Assembly: GCA_009391845.1 (NCBI GenBank)
Contig: QWJG01000007.1
Coordinates: forward strand, 1-32,862
Source: Chloroflexota bacterium
GTDB taxonomy: Bacteria; Chloroflexota; Dehalococcoidia; UBA2979
Direction: 5' to 3'
Length of the DNA stretch: 32,862 nucleotides
The translations under genes and the position numbers were made by a program. Each line of letters opens with the position of its first letter. The stretch's first letter is position 1. The notes beneath the pieces are model-generated. The model was not told the origin of the DNA. It saw only the letters and a program-made list of their open reading frames with translations, and made no database searches. Positions 1-8,444 of the stretch are shown in pieces.

Positions 1-651
1 CGCGGGTTGCGCGTGCAGCCGCACCGTGTCGACCAACCGCGCACGCCCGCGCGGGCGCGCCAGCCGGTAACGGCGGTCCGCCAGCCCGCGCCGGATCAGC
101 ACGCGCAGCGCCGCATCGAAGCCGCGCACCGGCAGCTCCGGCGCGAGTCGCTTTTTCAGCGCTTCCTGTTCCTCCGGCTCATCGCCCAGCGCATCGAACA
201 GGACGCGCTGACGATCGGAGAGCGCGTCCGGCTCCTCCTCGCCCACCTCCGCACCGCGCGCGACGAGTCGCTCCGGACGCTCGCCCGCGCCCGGCGGCAG
301 GAACACGGAATGCGCCTCCCACGGTGGTGACAGGTAGTACTCCTGCAGCCAGCGCGCCAGCTCCATGCGCGCTGGTGTCACGCGCGGCGCGCCCTCCAGC
401 GGCGGCTCAAGCGGGCGCACCTCGGACGGGTTGTAGCCGGGCGTATCGATCGGCCCGTCCACCACGATTCCCTGCAACGTCTGGCGGCCGAACGGCGCGT
501 GCACCACCTCGCCGGGCGCGATCTCTCGATCCGCCGGAACTGCATAAGAAAAGGTCAGGTACGTCGGGCGGCCAGAATTGACCGCCACCTTCACGTAGCG
601 CGACCGCCCGGGAACGGCCGGATCGAGCGGCTCGACGTGAAGACGTGGCAT
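1..651 (-). CDS. priA: Primosomal protein N' (PriA), N-terminal part, truncated by window edge
   Basis: The reading frame is open from an ATG at 651 to the window edge, giving 217 residues without a stop. The first ~110 residues match the 3'-DNA-binding domain of PriA: the segment VAVNSGRPTYLTFSYAVP, then PGEVVHAPFGRQ and LQGIVVDGP. A winged-helix-like stretch follows (ALKKRLAPELPVRGFDAALRV as separate helices). The DEAH helicase core and zinc-binding Cys cluster would lie beyond the edge. PriA restarts replication forks by loading the replicative helicase at stalled or repaired forks. It is the last visible gene of a minus-strand set trmD-rplS-priA, 191 bp after rplS; whether it is cotranscribed is not clear. 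Identity rests on the N-terminal domain only. Confidence 0.85.
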   Translation of the reverse strand, partial: MPRLHVEPLDPAVPGRSRYVKVAVNSGRPTYLTFSYAVPADREIAPGEVVHAPFGRQTLQGIVVDGPIDTPGYNPSEVRPLEPPLEGAPRVTPARMELARWLQEYYLSPPWEAHSVFLPPGAGERPERLVARGAEVGEEEPDALSDRQRVLFDALGDEPEEQEALKKRLAPELPVRGFDAALRVLIRRGLADRRYRLARPRGRARLVDTVRLHAQPA

Positions 652-831
652 CGTCAGCGAATCATACGGTCGCCTCACACGCCCGAGGTGAGCGGGGGCG
701 AAATGGGTGCGAATCTTCCGAGGACGGCGCTACGTCCACACGCTCGCCCGGATCAGCGCCGTCAACGAGCGAGGAACGAACGAATCACCCCACGACGAGG
801 CGAAGGTCAACAAGCCCCGCAGGGTCGAGAA

Positions 832-844
832 GAGCCGAAGGCTC
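832..844 (-). terminator. Small hairpin at the rplS stop codon
   Basis: Read on the minus strand, GAGCC-TTC-GGCTC forms a 5-bp stem with a 3-nt loop and is followed by TTCTC. The stem starts inside the TGA stop codon of rplS. It is short and has only a weak T-run, so it may be a partial terminator or an mRNA 3'-end stabiliser, or chance. Confidence 0.3.
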
Positions 845-1190
845 AGCGGCGAGCTTCGCGGATACGGGCGGCGCGGCCGGTGAGGCCTCGCAGGTAGTAC
901 AGCCGCGATCGGCGGACACGACCCTTGCGCGTCACCTCGATCTTCTCGAGGCGCGGGCTGTTGAACGGGAACGTCCGCTCGACGCCGATACCGGAGGTCA
1001 CACGGCGCACAGTGAAGTTGCCGGCCGGGCCGTTCTTCACACGAATCACCGTGCCGTCGAACGGCTGTAGCCGCTCGCGGGTGCCCTCGATGACGCGAAT
1101 CTGAACGCGCACGGAGTCACCGGCACCGAAGTCGGGGAATTCGGAATTCCGAGGCTGCGCGAATTCGCGGAGGTCGATTGCCATCGCCAT
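843..1190 (-). CDS. rplS: 50S ribosomal protein L19
   Basis: A 115-residue protein, the normal L19 size. Conserved L19 pieces are visible: [16 protein letters not shown] near residues 21-36, then [10 protein letters not shown], the turn GIGVERTFP, and the basic C-terminal block [14 protein letters not shown]19 sits at the 30S-50S interface of the ribosome and helps form an inter-subunit bridge. It follows trmD by 52 bp in the usual trmD-rplS order, so the two are probably cotranscribed. A second in-frame ATG lies two codons downstream (1184) and is better spaced from the GGTGGG element, so the true protein may start MAIDLREF. Confidence 0.95.
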   Translation of the reverse strand: MAMAIDLREFAQPRNSEFPDFGAGDSVRVQIRVIEGTRERLQPFDGTVIRVKNGPAGNFTVRRVTSGIGVERTFPFNSPRLEKIEVTRKGRVRRSRLYYLRGLTGRAARIREARR

Positions 1191-1242
1191 CCCACCAGTA
1201 ACTGGACGCGGATTGTTGAACTCAGGGGACCCGAGCGAACGG

Positions 1243-2013
1243 CTAGTCTAGCCGTCCTCGCTCGGTTGCGTCGAGTGCATCAGTCGGGGTTGGCTCTGAT
1301 TCCAGCCAGCGCTGCTCTTCCGCACTGAGATCGGCGGCCGCCAGCAAATCGGGGCGCCGTGCGCGCGTGCGGAGCAGCCGCTGCCGCCGCCGCCAGCGTT
1401 CAACCTCGCCGTGGTGGCCGGAGAGCAACACCGGCGGCACCGCCCAGTCGCGGAACTCCGCCGGGCGCGTGTACTGCGGGTACTCCAACAGGTGCTCGTC
1501 GAACGACTCCTCGGACAGCGCGTCCTCGGCGCCCAGCACGCCGGGAATCCGGCGCGACACCGCGTCGATTAACAGCATCGCCGGCAGCTCGCCGCCGGAG
1601 ACCACGACGTCGCCCACGCTCACCTCGCGATCCACCAGGTGCTGGCGGACGCGTTCGTCCACACCCTCGTAGCGGCCGCAGATCAACAGCAGGCGCGGGA
1701 TCGAGGCCAGCTCGCGCACCAGCTCGCTATCCAGGCGACGGCCCTGCGGTGTCAGCAACACCACCTCGGCAGCCGGTTGGGTCAGCGGCTGGATCGCCTC
1801 GACGGCGGCGAAGAGCGGATCGGGCTTCATCACCATCCCCGGGCCGCCACCGAAGGGGTAGGCGTCCACCGTGTAGTGCTTGTCCGTCGCCCAGTCGCGC
1901 AACTGGTGCAGCGCGACCTCGATCAACGAGGCGTCCTGGGCGCGCTTCAGGATCGACTGATCCAGCGGCCCGCTGAACATTTCCGGAAACAGCGTCAGCA
2001 CATCGAACCGCAT
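1243..2013 (-). CDS. trmD: tRNA (guanine-37-N1)-methyltransferase TrmD
   Basis: TrmD uses S-adenosylmethionine to methylate G37 next to the anticodon, preventing +1 frameshifting. The 256-residue product starts [13 protein letters not shown], the standard TrmD N-terminus. It has the conserved GGGPGMVM loop, [10 protein letters not shown], and [14 protein letters not shown], which form the trefoil-knot SAM site, plus YTRP near residue 180. The frame is open upstream to 2058, but the start at 2013 is chosen because a GGAGGAG Shine-Dalgarno lies directly before it and homology begins there. It is the first gene of the minus-strand set and is divergent from mraZ. Confidence 0.95.
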   Translation of the reverse strand: MRFDVLTLFPEMFSGPLDQSILKRAQDASLIEVALHQLRDWATDKHYTVDAYPFGGGPGMVMKPDPLFAAVEAIQPLTQPAAEVVLLTPQGRRLDSELVRELASIPRLLLICGRYEGVDERVRQHLVDREVSVGDVVVSGGELPAMLLIDAVSRRIPGVLGAEDALSEESFDEHLLEYPQYTRPAEFRDWAVPPVLLSGHHGEVERWRRRQRLLRTRARRPDLLAAADLSAEEQRWLESEPTPTDALDATERGRLD

Positions 2014-2082
2014 CGCCGCTCCTCCACGCCGGGACTTGGCTGTCCCTGCCGCTCGCATGAGGCTGCCGCACCACGTCGCGTG

Positions 2083-2091
2083 AATCTACCA
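2083..2091 (-). promoter_or_regulatory. Possible extended -10 promoter for trmD
   Basis: On the minus strand TGG-TAGATT resembles an extended -10 element (TGn plus a 4/6 match to TATAAT), 70 bp upstream of the trmD ATG. No good -35 is seen at 17 bp. The call rests on position and the -10 only. Confidence 0.3.
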
Positions 2092-2132
2092 GCCGTTCGT
2101 AATTGCCCTCGAAAGATCGACCATATGTTCTG

Positions 2133-2162
2133 TTGTTTGCGTTGTGGGGCGTCTGGTACTGT
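2133..2162 (+). promoter_or_regulatory. Predicted promoter of the mraZ operon
   Basis: TTGTTT at 2133-2138 and TACTGT at 2157-2162 are separated by 18 bp, and the -10 is preceded by TGG, giving an extended -10. The same -10 hexamer TACTGT is found at recA. Transcription would start near 2169, about 70 bp before the mraZ start. The -10 and start site are covered by the TGGGG boxes. Confidence 0.55.
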
Positions 2163-2189
2163 CTGGGGGCGTTGTGGGGGGAAATGGGG
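2145..2189 (+). promoter_or_regulatory. Putative MraZ operator: TGGGG boxes at about 10-bp spacing
   Basis: TGGGG occurs at 2145, 2164, 2175 and 2185, with a degenerate TGGTA at 2154, so the repeats step by 9, 10, 11 and 10 bp. MraZ is known to bind its own promoter through TGGGN boxes separated by 5 bp, that is one per helical turn, and this array fits that layout. It overlaps the predicted -10 and start site, consistent with repression of the whole division operon by its first gene product. Confidence 0.7.
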
Positions 2190-2239
2190 TCGCAACCCTG
2201 CCCGCTACCCCAAACCCCTGACGCTGCGAGGGGGGCCGA

Positions 2240-2668
2240 GTGTTTTTCTTCGGCACCTTCGAGCACTCCATCGACGAACGCGGGCGACTCGCGATCCCCG
2301 CCCGCTATCGCCGCGCGTTCGTCGACGGGGGTGTCGTCCGGCCTGGGCCGGATGGCTGTTTGGAGATCTACACACAGGAGACGTTCGACCAGGAGGCACA
2401 GCGCAGGCTGGACTCCGAGGACGGCAACCGGCGCCGCTCAGCGCGGCGCACCCGCCGAGGCTTCATGCACGACGCCTACTCACTTGAACTCGACCGACAA
2501 GGCCGCGTCCTCGTGCCCGGGATGCTCCGCGACAGCGTGAGCATCGAGGGCCGCGTCGCGCTCGTCGGCTGTGGTGACTACATCGAAATCTGGGACCCGG
2601 AGCGCTGGGCCAGCGAACTGAAGGATGTCGGGGACGACGAACGCGACGAGCAGGAGCCCGCCGAATGA
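2240..2668 (+). CDS. mraZ: Transcriptional regulator MraZ
   Basis: MraZ is an AbrB/SpoVT-fold DNA-binding protein that forms a ring and represses the division and wall cluster from its own promoter. The 142-residue product starts at GTG (2240) and reads MFFFGTFEHSIDERGRLAIPARYR, the first SpoVT repeat. The second repeat contains LELDRQGRVLVPGMLR near residues 84-99, and the two DxxGR motifs match the family. A GAGGGGGG ribosome site precedes the start. It is first in the cluster and overlaps rsmH by 4 bp (ATGA). Its presumed operator is the TGGGG array upstream. Confidence 0.95.
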   Translation: MFFFGTFEHSIDERGRLAIPARYRRAFVDGGVVRPGPDGCLEIYTQETFDQEAQRRLDSEDGNRRRSARRTRRGFMHDAYSLELDRQGRVLVPGMLRDSVSIEGRVALVGCGDYIEIWDPERWASELKDVGDDERDEQEPAE

Positions 2669-3681
2669 CCGGCTCCACTCCTCCCTTCAACCCCAACGCC
2701 ACCCCACGGATCGCCACCGGCGCGTCCACACGCTCCACAACGCCCCATCACGTCCCCGTCATGCGCGACGAGGTCATCGAGGGCCTCGCGATCCGCCCCG
2801 GCGGACACTACGTGGACGGCACGGTCGGCCTCGGTGGTCACGCGCTCGCAATCATCGAGGCCGCACAGCCCGGTGGCCGCGTGCTCGGGATCGACCGCGA
2901 CCCGCACGCACTCGCCGTCGCCGCCGATCGCCTCGCGCCGTACGGCGACGCGGTCGTGCTGGTACGCGGGAACTACGAGGACGTCGAGACGATCTGCGCC
3001 GAACACGGCTTCGATGCCGTCGACGGGATGCTGCTCGATCTCGGGATGTCGTCGCTACAGATTCAGCAGCCCGGGCGGGGGTTCTCGTTCCAGCAGAACG
3101 AACCGCTCGACATGCGAATGGATCCGGATCAGCAGCTCACCGCTGCCGATCTGGTCAACGACCTGGAGGAAGGGGAACTCGCGGACATCATCTGGCGCTA
3201 CGGCGAAGAACGCCGCAGCCGTCACATTGCGAGGGCGATCGTTGCACGTCGCCCCGTGCGTACCACTGGCGAATTGGCCGGTGTCATCGAGCAGACCGTG
3301 GGACGGGGCCGGGGACGACCCAACACTATCCACCCCGCCACGTTGACGTTCCAAGCCTTGCGAATTGCGGTTAACCAGGAGCTGAAGCACCTGGACGCCG
3401 TACTCGCGTCGGCCCACGGTCTGCTCGAGGCCACCGGCGGTCGCCTCGTCGTCATTTCCTTCCATTCACTGGAAGATCGACGGGTCAAAGAATACATCCG
3501 CGACCACAGCGCCGCGCGTCCGCGCGATCGCTGGTCGCCAGATCCCGGACCGCCCCCAAGCTGGCGTCGCGTCACGCGCCGCGTGCGCAAAGCCAGCGAC
3601 GAAGAGATCGCCCGCAATCCGCGTTCGCGCTCCGCGCGACTGCGGGTCGCCGAGGCGATCCCGCTCACCGAGGCCGCCTGA
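2665..3681 (+). CDS. rsmH: 16S rRNA (cytosine-1402-N4)-methyltransferase RsmH
   Basis: RsmH (MraW) transfers a methyl group from SAM to N4 of C1402 in the decoding centre of 16S rRNA. The 338-residue product has the SAM loop DGTVGLGGH at residues 51-59, GIDRDPHAL, LDLGMSS near 124-130, FSFQQNEPLDMRMD, and the C-terminal ISFHSLEDRRVK, all diagnostic. The first ~28 residues (Thr/Pro-rich) precede the conserved HVPVMRDEV and are probably a flexible tail. The start overlaps the mraZ stop (ATGA). The C-terminus is basic, ending in a few residues before the overlap with the next gene. Confidence 0.96.
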   Translation: MTGSTPPFNPNATPRIATGASTRSTTPHHVPVMRDEVIEGLAIRPGGHYVDGTVGLGGHALAIIEAAQPGGRVLGIDRDPHALAVAADRLAPYGDAVVLVRGNYEDVETICAEHGFDAVDGMLLDLGMSSLQIQQPGRGFSFQQNEPLDMRMDPDQQLTAADLVNDLEEGELADIIWRYGEERRSRHIARAIVARRPVRTTGELAGVIEQTVGRGRGRPNTIHPATLTFQALRIAVNQELKHLDAVLASAHGLLEATGGRLVVISFHSLEDRRVKEYIRDHSAARPRDRWSPDPGPPPSWRRVTRRVRKASDEEIARNPRSRSARLRVAEAIPLTEAA

Positions 3682-4169
3682 TGGCATCGCTCGGCGCCAC
3701 CGTTCGTGATGGCGCCGTCGCCGGTCGCCCCGGCCGCGGCGCCGCCGCTCCCCATGGACGCGGTTGGTCGCTACCCGGGGCCGGTCAGGTTTCGCGTTTG
3801 CTGATCATCGGCGTCGCCCTGTTGGGCGTCGCCCTGCTCGGCCTACTCCAGGTGCTCCAGGCCAGCCAGGTCGCCACGGTCGGCTTCCAGCTCCGCACGC
3901 TGCAGGCCGAACGCAGCACCCTGGAGGCCGAGATCCGCCTGCTCGAGGCCAACGTGGCCGAGCGCTCGCAACTCGAACTGCTGCACGACGAGGCGACTGG
4001 TCGCCTCGGCATGGTGGAACCGGAGCAGACGGTGCGCGTCACGATCGACGCGCCGGCGCCGCGAGCGATGCCGCTCCCTCGCCGTTACATCGAACCGGCG
4101 CCGGTGATGGAAGTTGAGTCGGATCCCTGGTGGGAGCCGCTCCTGGAACGCATCCCCGGATTCGACTAG
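3681..4169 (+). CDS. ftsL: FtsL-like division protein (bitopic, coiled coil)
   Basis: A 162-residue protein with a Gly/Ala/Arg-rich N-terminus of about 38 residues, a single membrane helix at about 39-58 (LLIIGVALLGVALLGLL), and then a coiled coil to about 103 with leucine/glutamate heptads (LRTLQAERSTLEAEIRLLEA). This is the architecture of FtsL/DivIC septum initiators, and the position between rsmH and ftsI is the usual place of ftsL. The C-terminus is Pro-rich and ends in an acidic, Trp-containing tail (DPWWEPLLERIP). FtsL links FtsQ/FtsB to FtsW-FtsI. Sequence conservation in this family is low, so the call depends on topology and context. Start overlaps the rsmH stop by one base. Confidence 0.8.
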   Translation: MASLGATVRDGAVAGRPGRGAAAPHGRGWSLPGAGQVSRLLIIGVALLGVALLGLLQVLQASQVATVGFQLRTLQAERSTLEAEIRLLEANVAERSQLELLHDEATGRLGMVEPEQTVRVTIDAPAPRAMPLPRRYIEPAPVMEVESDPWWEPLLERIPGFD

Positions 4170-4224
4170 CCCGCGTGCGCGGGCCGCGGGATGCAACGTC
4201 GGCGTGGGGTAGAGAGGGTTCGCG

Positions 4225-5958
4225 GTGAGCGACGCCCGACCCGATCACCTGACGTGGCGCCATTGGGTCGTCACGCTGCTGGTGCTCGCCTCCCTTGGCG
4301 CCATCATGGTCCGCCTCTACGACCTTCAAATCGTCAATCACGAGGTCTACCTGGATCGCGCCCAGGCGACCCGTCACGGCAACGCCGAGACACCCGCGCC
4401 ACGCGGCGTGATCACCGACGCGACCGGCTATCCGCTCGCCGTCTCCATCGATACCTGGGACATCTACATCGACCGTTTCCTCTGGCGTGACCACGTGAAG
4501 GCATCGGAAGCCGCGATCGCCGTCGCCGACTTCCTCCACCTCGACGCCGACATGCTCTTCGCCGAAGGCATCTCCGCCGACATCGGCGACATCCCAATCC
4601 GCCGCGATCTGAGCTACCAGGAGGGCGTCGCCCTCCGCGCGCTCGATCTCTGGGGCATCCGTACCCTTCCCTCCGCCGTCCGCGAGTACCCCGAGGGCGA
4701 CCTCGGCAGCCAGATCGTCGGCTACGTCGGCATCGACGGCGTCGGTCTCTGGGGCGTCGAATCGGACTACGACCACCTGTTGCGCGGCCAGGGCGGCCGC
4801 GTCGATCGCGAACTCGACCTGCTGGGACGCCCGATCGCGTTCGCCGCCAACACCGACGACCGCGCGGTGCGCGGCGGCGAGGTCCAACTCACGATCGATC
4901 GCTTCATTCAGGCGATCATCGAGCGCGAGCTGGAGCGCGCCCTCGAGGAGTACGACGCGCCCAGCGGCTCGATCACCGTGATGCGCCCGCGCACCGGCGA
5001 GATCCTGGGCATGGCGTCGCGGCCGGGCGCGGCGATCACGGCGGAGGGTCTCCAGGACCCGCAGCTCAGCGAACTCGTCCGCAACCGCCCGATGACCGAC
5101 CTCTACGAACCCGGCTCGGTGCTCAAGACGCTCACCACCGCGATGGCGATCGACCTCGGGCGCGTGAACGCGGAGTCGACCTACGTCGACGAGGGCTCGG
5201 TCCTCGTCGGTACGGACACGATCAGTAACTGGGACTTCCAGGCCTGGGGCGAGGTCAACGTCCGCACCTACCTGCAGAAGTCGTTGAATACCGGCTCCGT
5301 CTGGCTCTCCCAACTGATCGGAGCGGAAGACTTCTACAAGTACCTCAAGAATTTCGGCATCGGTGAGCAGACCCACCTGGGACTGAGCGGCGAGGCCGAG
5401 GGCCTGATCCGTACCCCCGCCGATCCGGCCTGGTACCCAGTCGACCTCGCCACCAACTCCTTCGGCCAGGGTCTCGCCGCCAGCCCCCTGCAGGTGCTCA
5501 CGGCGGTGAACACCCTCGCCAATGACGGTTGGCTGATGCGCCCCTACATCGTCTCCCGCATCGTCTCCGCGGATGACGTCCGGACCTTCGACCCGGTCGC
5601 GGTGCGACAGGTCGTCTCCGCCGAGACCGCGCACACGATGGCCGGGCTGATGAACGACGTTGTCGACGGCGTCGAGTGGCACCTCGCGCAGGTCGACGGC
5701 TACGCGGTCGCCGGTAAGACCGGGACGACGATCCTCTCCGACGAGTCCGGCTACGACTTCGACACGACAATCGCGTCGTTCGCCGGATTCCTGCCCTACA
5801 ACGACCCCCAGGTCTCGATCCTCATCAAGATCGACACCCCACAGGGCGCGCTCAACCTCGGTGGTCAGGTCGCGGCACCGGTGTTTTCCCGCGTCGCCGC
5901 TGAGATCATGGAATACCTCCGCATCCCGCCGACCGAAGCACTGGTGGCCGCGCCGTGA
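4225..5958 (+). CDS. ftsI: Class B penicillin-binding protein, septal transpeptidase (FtsI/PBP3)
   Basis: FtsI crosslinks septal peptidoglycan together with FtsW. The 577-residue product begins at GTG 4225 and has a short cytoplasmic N-terminus, one membrane helix at about 12-28, then the PBP dimerisation domain including PRGVITDATGYPLA near 58-71. The transpeptidase domain has all three active-site motifs: SVLK at 298-301 with nucleophile Ser298, SLN at 353-355, and KTG at 498-500. No PASTA domains follow. The gene is 55 bp after the ftsL-like gene with an AGAGAGGG ribosome site, and overlaps murF by 4 bp. The murE gene that often sits between ftsI and murF is missing. Confidence 0.95.
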   Translation: MSDARPDHLTWRHWVVTLLVLASLGAIMVRLYDLQIVNHEVYLDRAQATRHGNAETPAPRGVITDATGYPLAVSIDTWDIYIDRFLWRDHVKASEAAIAVADFLHLDADMLFAEGISADIGDIPIRRDLSYQEGVALRALDLWGIRTLPSAVREYPEGDLGSQIVGYVGIDGVGLWGVESDYDHLLRGQGGRVDRELDLLGRPIAFAANTDDRAVRGGEVQLTIDRFIQAIIERELERALEEYDAPSGSITVMRPRTGEILGMASRPGAAITAEGLQDPQLSELVRNRPMTDLYEPGSVLKTLTTAMAIDLGRVNAESTYVDEGSVLVGTDTISNWDFQAWGEVNVRTYLQKSLNTGSVWLSQLIGAEDFYKYLKNFGIGEQTHLGLSGEAEGLIRTPADPAWYPVDLATNSFGQGLAASPLQVLTAVNTLANDGWLMRPYIVSRIVSADDVRTFDPVAVRQVVSAETAHTMAGLMNDVVDGVEWHLAQVDGYAVAGKTGTTILSDESGYDFDTTIASFAGFLPYNDPQVSILIKIDTPQGALNLGGQVAAPVFSRVAAEIMEYLRIPPTEALVAAP

Positions 5959-7358
5959 ACGCGCCCTCGCTCGTCCTCGACTCGCGTTTCGTCGCGGAAG
6001 CGCTGGGGCCGATGCTCCGCGGCCGCGGCGGCACCGACCGCGTCTTTGAACGCGCGATCATCGATTCGCGTGAGGCGCGCCCCGGCGATCTCTTCGTCGC
6101 CCTCCCCGGAGAGCGCACCGACGGGCATAACCACGCGGCCGCCGCGGTCGCCGCCGGCGCCACCGGCTGCCTGCTCGGTCGCATCGTCGAAGGCACCGAG
6201 GCCGCTTCCCGCTTCTACGTGGACGACCCGCTGCTCGCGCTGCAGACGCTGGGCGCGGCCTGGCGCTCCGCACTGACCGGCCTCGATGTCGTGGGCGTCA
6301 CCGGCAACGTCGGCAAGACCACTACTAAGCTGATCGTCGCGCAGCTGCTGGCGCCCCGCTATCGCGTCCAGGTCAATCCGCTGAACTACAACAACGAGAT
6401 CAGCGTCCCGCTCTGCTTGCTGGAACTGCGCCCGGAGTCCGAGCGCGCCGTGATCGAACACGGCATGTACACCACCGGCGAGATCGCGCTGCTTTGTCGC
6501 TGGACCCGGCCGCGCGTCGGCGTCGTGCTCAACGTGGGCCCGGTCCACCTCGAGCGCGCCGGCTCGATGGAGGCGATCGTCCAGGCGAAGCGCGAACTGA
6601 TCGAGGCGCTGCCCGCCGACGGGCACGCGATCCTCAACGCCGATGATCCGCTCGTCGCCGCCATGGCGCCCAGCACTGCCGCGCCGGTCACCACGTTCGG
6701 CACCGCCGAGGGTGCACGGGTGCGCGGCCACGCGGTCGAAAGCCAGGGCGCCCGTGGCTTCGACTTCACCCTCGACATCGACGGCGAACAGCGGCGCGTG
6801 CACGTCCCGTTGCCGGGCGCACACCTGTTGAGCAACGTTCTCGCTGGCATCGCCGTCGCCCACGTCGACGGCGTCCCGCTCGACGACATCACCGGCGCGG
6901 TGGAACGACTGGACGTCCCGCTGCGTCTGGAGATCGTCGCGCTCACCGAGGACATCACCTTGCTGGACGACACCTACAACGCCAATCCCGCCTCGATGAA
7001 CGCCGCCCTCGATCTGCTGTCCGAACTCACCGGCCGCCACGTCGCGCTCCTCGGTGACATGCTCGAACTCGGCGATGAGTCGGCTCGCGCGCACCAGAAG
7101 GTGGGCGAACGCGCCGGCGCGGAACTCGATCTGCTCTTCACGATCGGCGACCTCGGAGCTCGTATCGGCGAGGTCGCGGCGACCGCCGGCGTGACCACCC
7201 GTCACCTCGCCAGCAAGGACGAGGCCGCGACCGTCCTGGCTCAGCGCCTCGAACCGGGCGACGCGATCTTGATCAAGGGCTCAAACGCGCTGCACCTCGA
7301 AACCGTCGTCCGCGATCTGATCCTGGCGCTCAACGCCGCCCTCGAGGAGCGCTCGTGA
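5955..7358 (+). CDS. murF: UDP-N-acetylmuramoyl-tripeptide--D-alanyl-D-alanine ligase
   Basis: MurF adds D-Ala-D-Ala to the UDP-MurNAc-tripeptide in the cytoplasm. The 467-residue product starts at GTG overlapping the ftsI stop (GTGA). Family features: DSREARPGDLFVAL near 36-49 (substrate-binding N-domain), the ATP loop VTGNVGKTTTK with Lys121, the segment NYNNEISVPL typical of MurF rather than other Mur ligases, DDTYNANPASM in the C-domain, and GDMLELG. Gly-Asn-Val in place of the usual Gly-Ser-Xaa in the P-loop is a small variation. Confidence 0.95.
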   Translation: MNAPSLVLDSRFVAEALGPMLRGRGGTDRVFERAIIDSREARPGDLFVALPGERTDGHNHAAAAVAAGATGCLLGRIVEGTEAASRFYVDDPLLALQTLGAAWRSALTGLDVVGVTGNVGKTTTKLIVAQLLAPRYRVQVNPLNYNNEISVPLCLLELRPESERAVIEHGMYTTGEIALLCRWTRPRVGVVLNVGPVHLERAGSMEAIVQAKRELIEALPADGHAILNADDPLVAAMAPSTAAPVTTFGTAEGARVRGHAVESQGARGFDFTLDIDGEQRRVHVPLPGAHLLSNVLAGIAVAHVDGVPLDDITGAVERLDVPLRLEIVALTEDITLLDDTYNANPASMNAALDLLSELTGRHVALLGDMLELGDESARAHQKVGERAGAELDLLFTIGDLGARIGEVAATAGVTTRHLASKDEAATVLAQRLEPGDAILIKGSNALHLETVVRDLILALNAALEERS

Positions 7359-8344
7359 TTTACGCCCTGTTCGTCGGTGGATCCGCTTTCCTGATCTCGC
7401 TGCTGCTCGGCGCGTTCATCGTGCCGGCCCTCCGCGGGCGCAACATCGGGAAGGTCATCTCCGCCGAGGGCCCGACGACGCACCACGTCAAGCAGGGCAC
7501 GCCCACCATGGGTGGCCTGATCATCTACGGCACCGTCGCCCTGGTCACCGTCGTCACGAACATCTTCGAGATCCGAAATGGCGGACTGGTCTTCGAACGG
7601 CGCTCGATCTTGCTGCCGCTCTTCGTCGTCATCTTCACGATGGCGATCGGCTTCTGGGACGACCTCGGCACGCTCACGAGCGTGATCGGCCGGCGCGCAC
7701 TGTCCTGGCGGCTCAAGTTCCTGCTGATCGGCGGCCTCTCCGCCGTCGTCGCCTACACCCTCTACTTCCAGCTCGATGCCCGCAGTGCCAACGTTCCGTG
7801 GGCCGGCCAGGTCGATCTCGGACCGATCTACCTCGTGATCGCCGTCATCACCGTCTTCGCGACCACCAGCGCCGTCTCAATCACTGACGGCCTCGATGGC
7901 CTGCTGGGCGGCACGGCCGCGATCGCCTTCGCCGCCTACGCGGTGATCGCCTTTATCCAGGGCCAGGAATTCCTTGCCACCTTCTCCTTCACCGTCGTCG
8001 GCGCCCTGCTCGGGTTCCTCTGGTACAACGCCCATCCCGCGCAGGTGTTCATGGGCGACACCGGCGCGCTCCCGCTCGGCGCATCGCTCGCCACCGTCGC
8101 GCTGATGACCGGCCACTGGCTCCTGTTGCCGATCATCGGGATCGTCTTTGTCGCCAACGCCGGCTCCACGGTCCTGCAGATCGCCTACTTCCAGACCACC
8201 GGCGGCCGCCGCCTCTTCCGGATGACGCCCCTCCACCACCACTTCGAGCTCCTCGGCTGGAGTGAGCCCCAGGTGGTGCTCCGAATGTGGTTGTTCGCCT
8301 TCGCCGGCGCGATGGTCGGCGTCGCCTTGGCGCTGTCCGTATGA
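7355..8344 (+). CDS. mraY: Phospho-N-acetylmuramoyl-pentapeptide-transferase MraY
   Basis: MraY is the polytopic membrane enzyme that makes lipid I from UDP-MurNAc-pentapeptide and undecaprenyl phosphate. The 329-residue product has about ten membrane helices. Diagnostic motifs: THHVKQGTPTMGG at 42-54, FWDDLGTLTS after the third helix, the catalytic ITDGLDGLLGG with Asp178 and Asp181, MGDTGALPLG, and the MraY-specific MTPLHHHFEL near 290. Start GTG overlaps the murF stop (GTGA). It is the last gene of the first tightly coupled half of the operon; a 100-bp gap follows. Confidence 0.96.
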   Translation: MIYALFVGGSAFLISLLLGAFIVPALRGRNIGKVISAEGPTTHHVKQGTPTMGGLIIYGTVALVTVVTNIFEIRNGGLVFERRSILLPLFVVIFTMAIGFWDDLGTLTSVIGRRALSWRLKFLLIGGLSAVVAYTLYFQLDARSANVPWAGQVDLGPIYLVIAVITVFATTSAVSITDGLDGLLGGTAAIAFAAYAVIAFIQGQEFLATFSFTVVGALLGFLWYNAHPAQVFMGDTGALPLGASLATVALMTGHWLLLPIIGIVFVANAGSTVLQIAYFQTTGGRRLFRMTPLHHHFELLGWSEPQVVLRMWLFAFAGAMVGVALALSV

Positions 8345-8363
8345 CGCGCGGGAACGGCGAAGC

Positions 8364-8390
8364 GATCGAGCGCGCGGCGCGGGGTCGATC
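8364..8390 (+). terminator. Inverted repeat in the mraY-murD gap
   Basis: GATCGA (8364-8369) and TCGATC (8385-8390) flank a very GC-rich 15-nt loop, starting 20 bp after the mraY stop. No T-run follows. It may be an attenuating hairpin or chance in GC-rich sequence. Confidence 0.25.
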
Positions 8391-8400
8391 TGCCAATGAT

Positions 8401-8429
8401 TTGTGGGTCTGTCTGAATGTGGATATTGT
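8401..8429 (+). promoter_or_regulatory. Possible internal promoter before murD
   Basis: The stretch 8393-8444 is distinctly AT-richer than its surroundings. TTGTGG (8401-8406) and TATTGT (8424-8429, 4/6 to TATAAT) are 17 bp apart. Transcription would start near 8436, only about 9 nt before the murD ATG at 8445, and no Shine-Dalgarno is seen, so the message could be nearly leaderless. Confidence 0.4.
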
Positions 8430-8444
8430 AATGGCTCATCTGCT

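Noticed and set aside
4039..5682. 547-residue open frame antisense to ftsI
   Set aside because: Rich in Asp/Gly/Val/Arg with no domain; a mirror of GC-rich codon bias in the real ftsI gene.
8403..8444. In-frame upstream extension of murD by 14 codons from a GTG
   Set aside because: The added residues have no match to MurD and run over the AT-rich promoter-like patch; ATG 8445 fits the family start.
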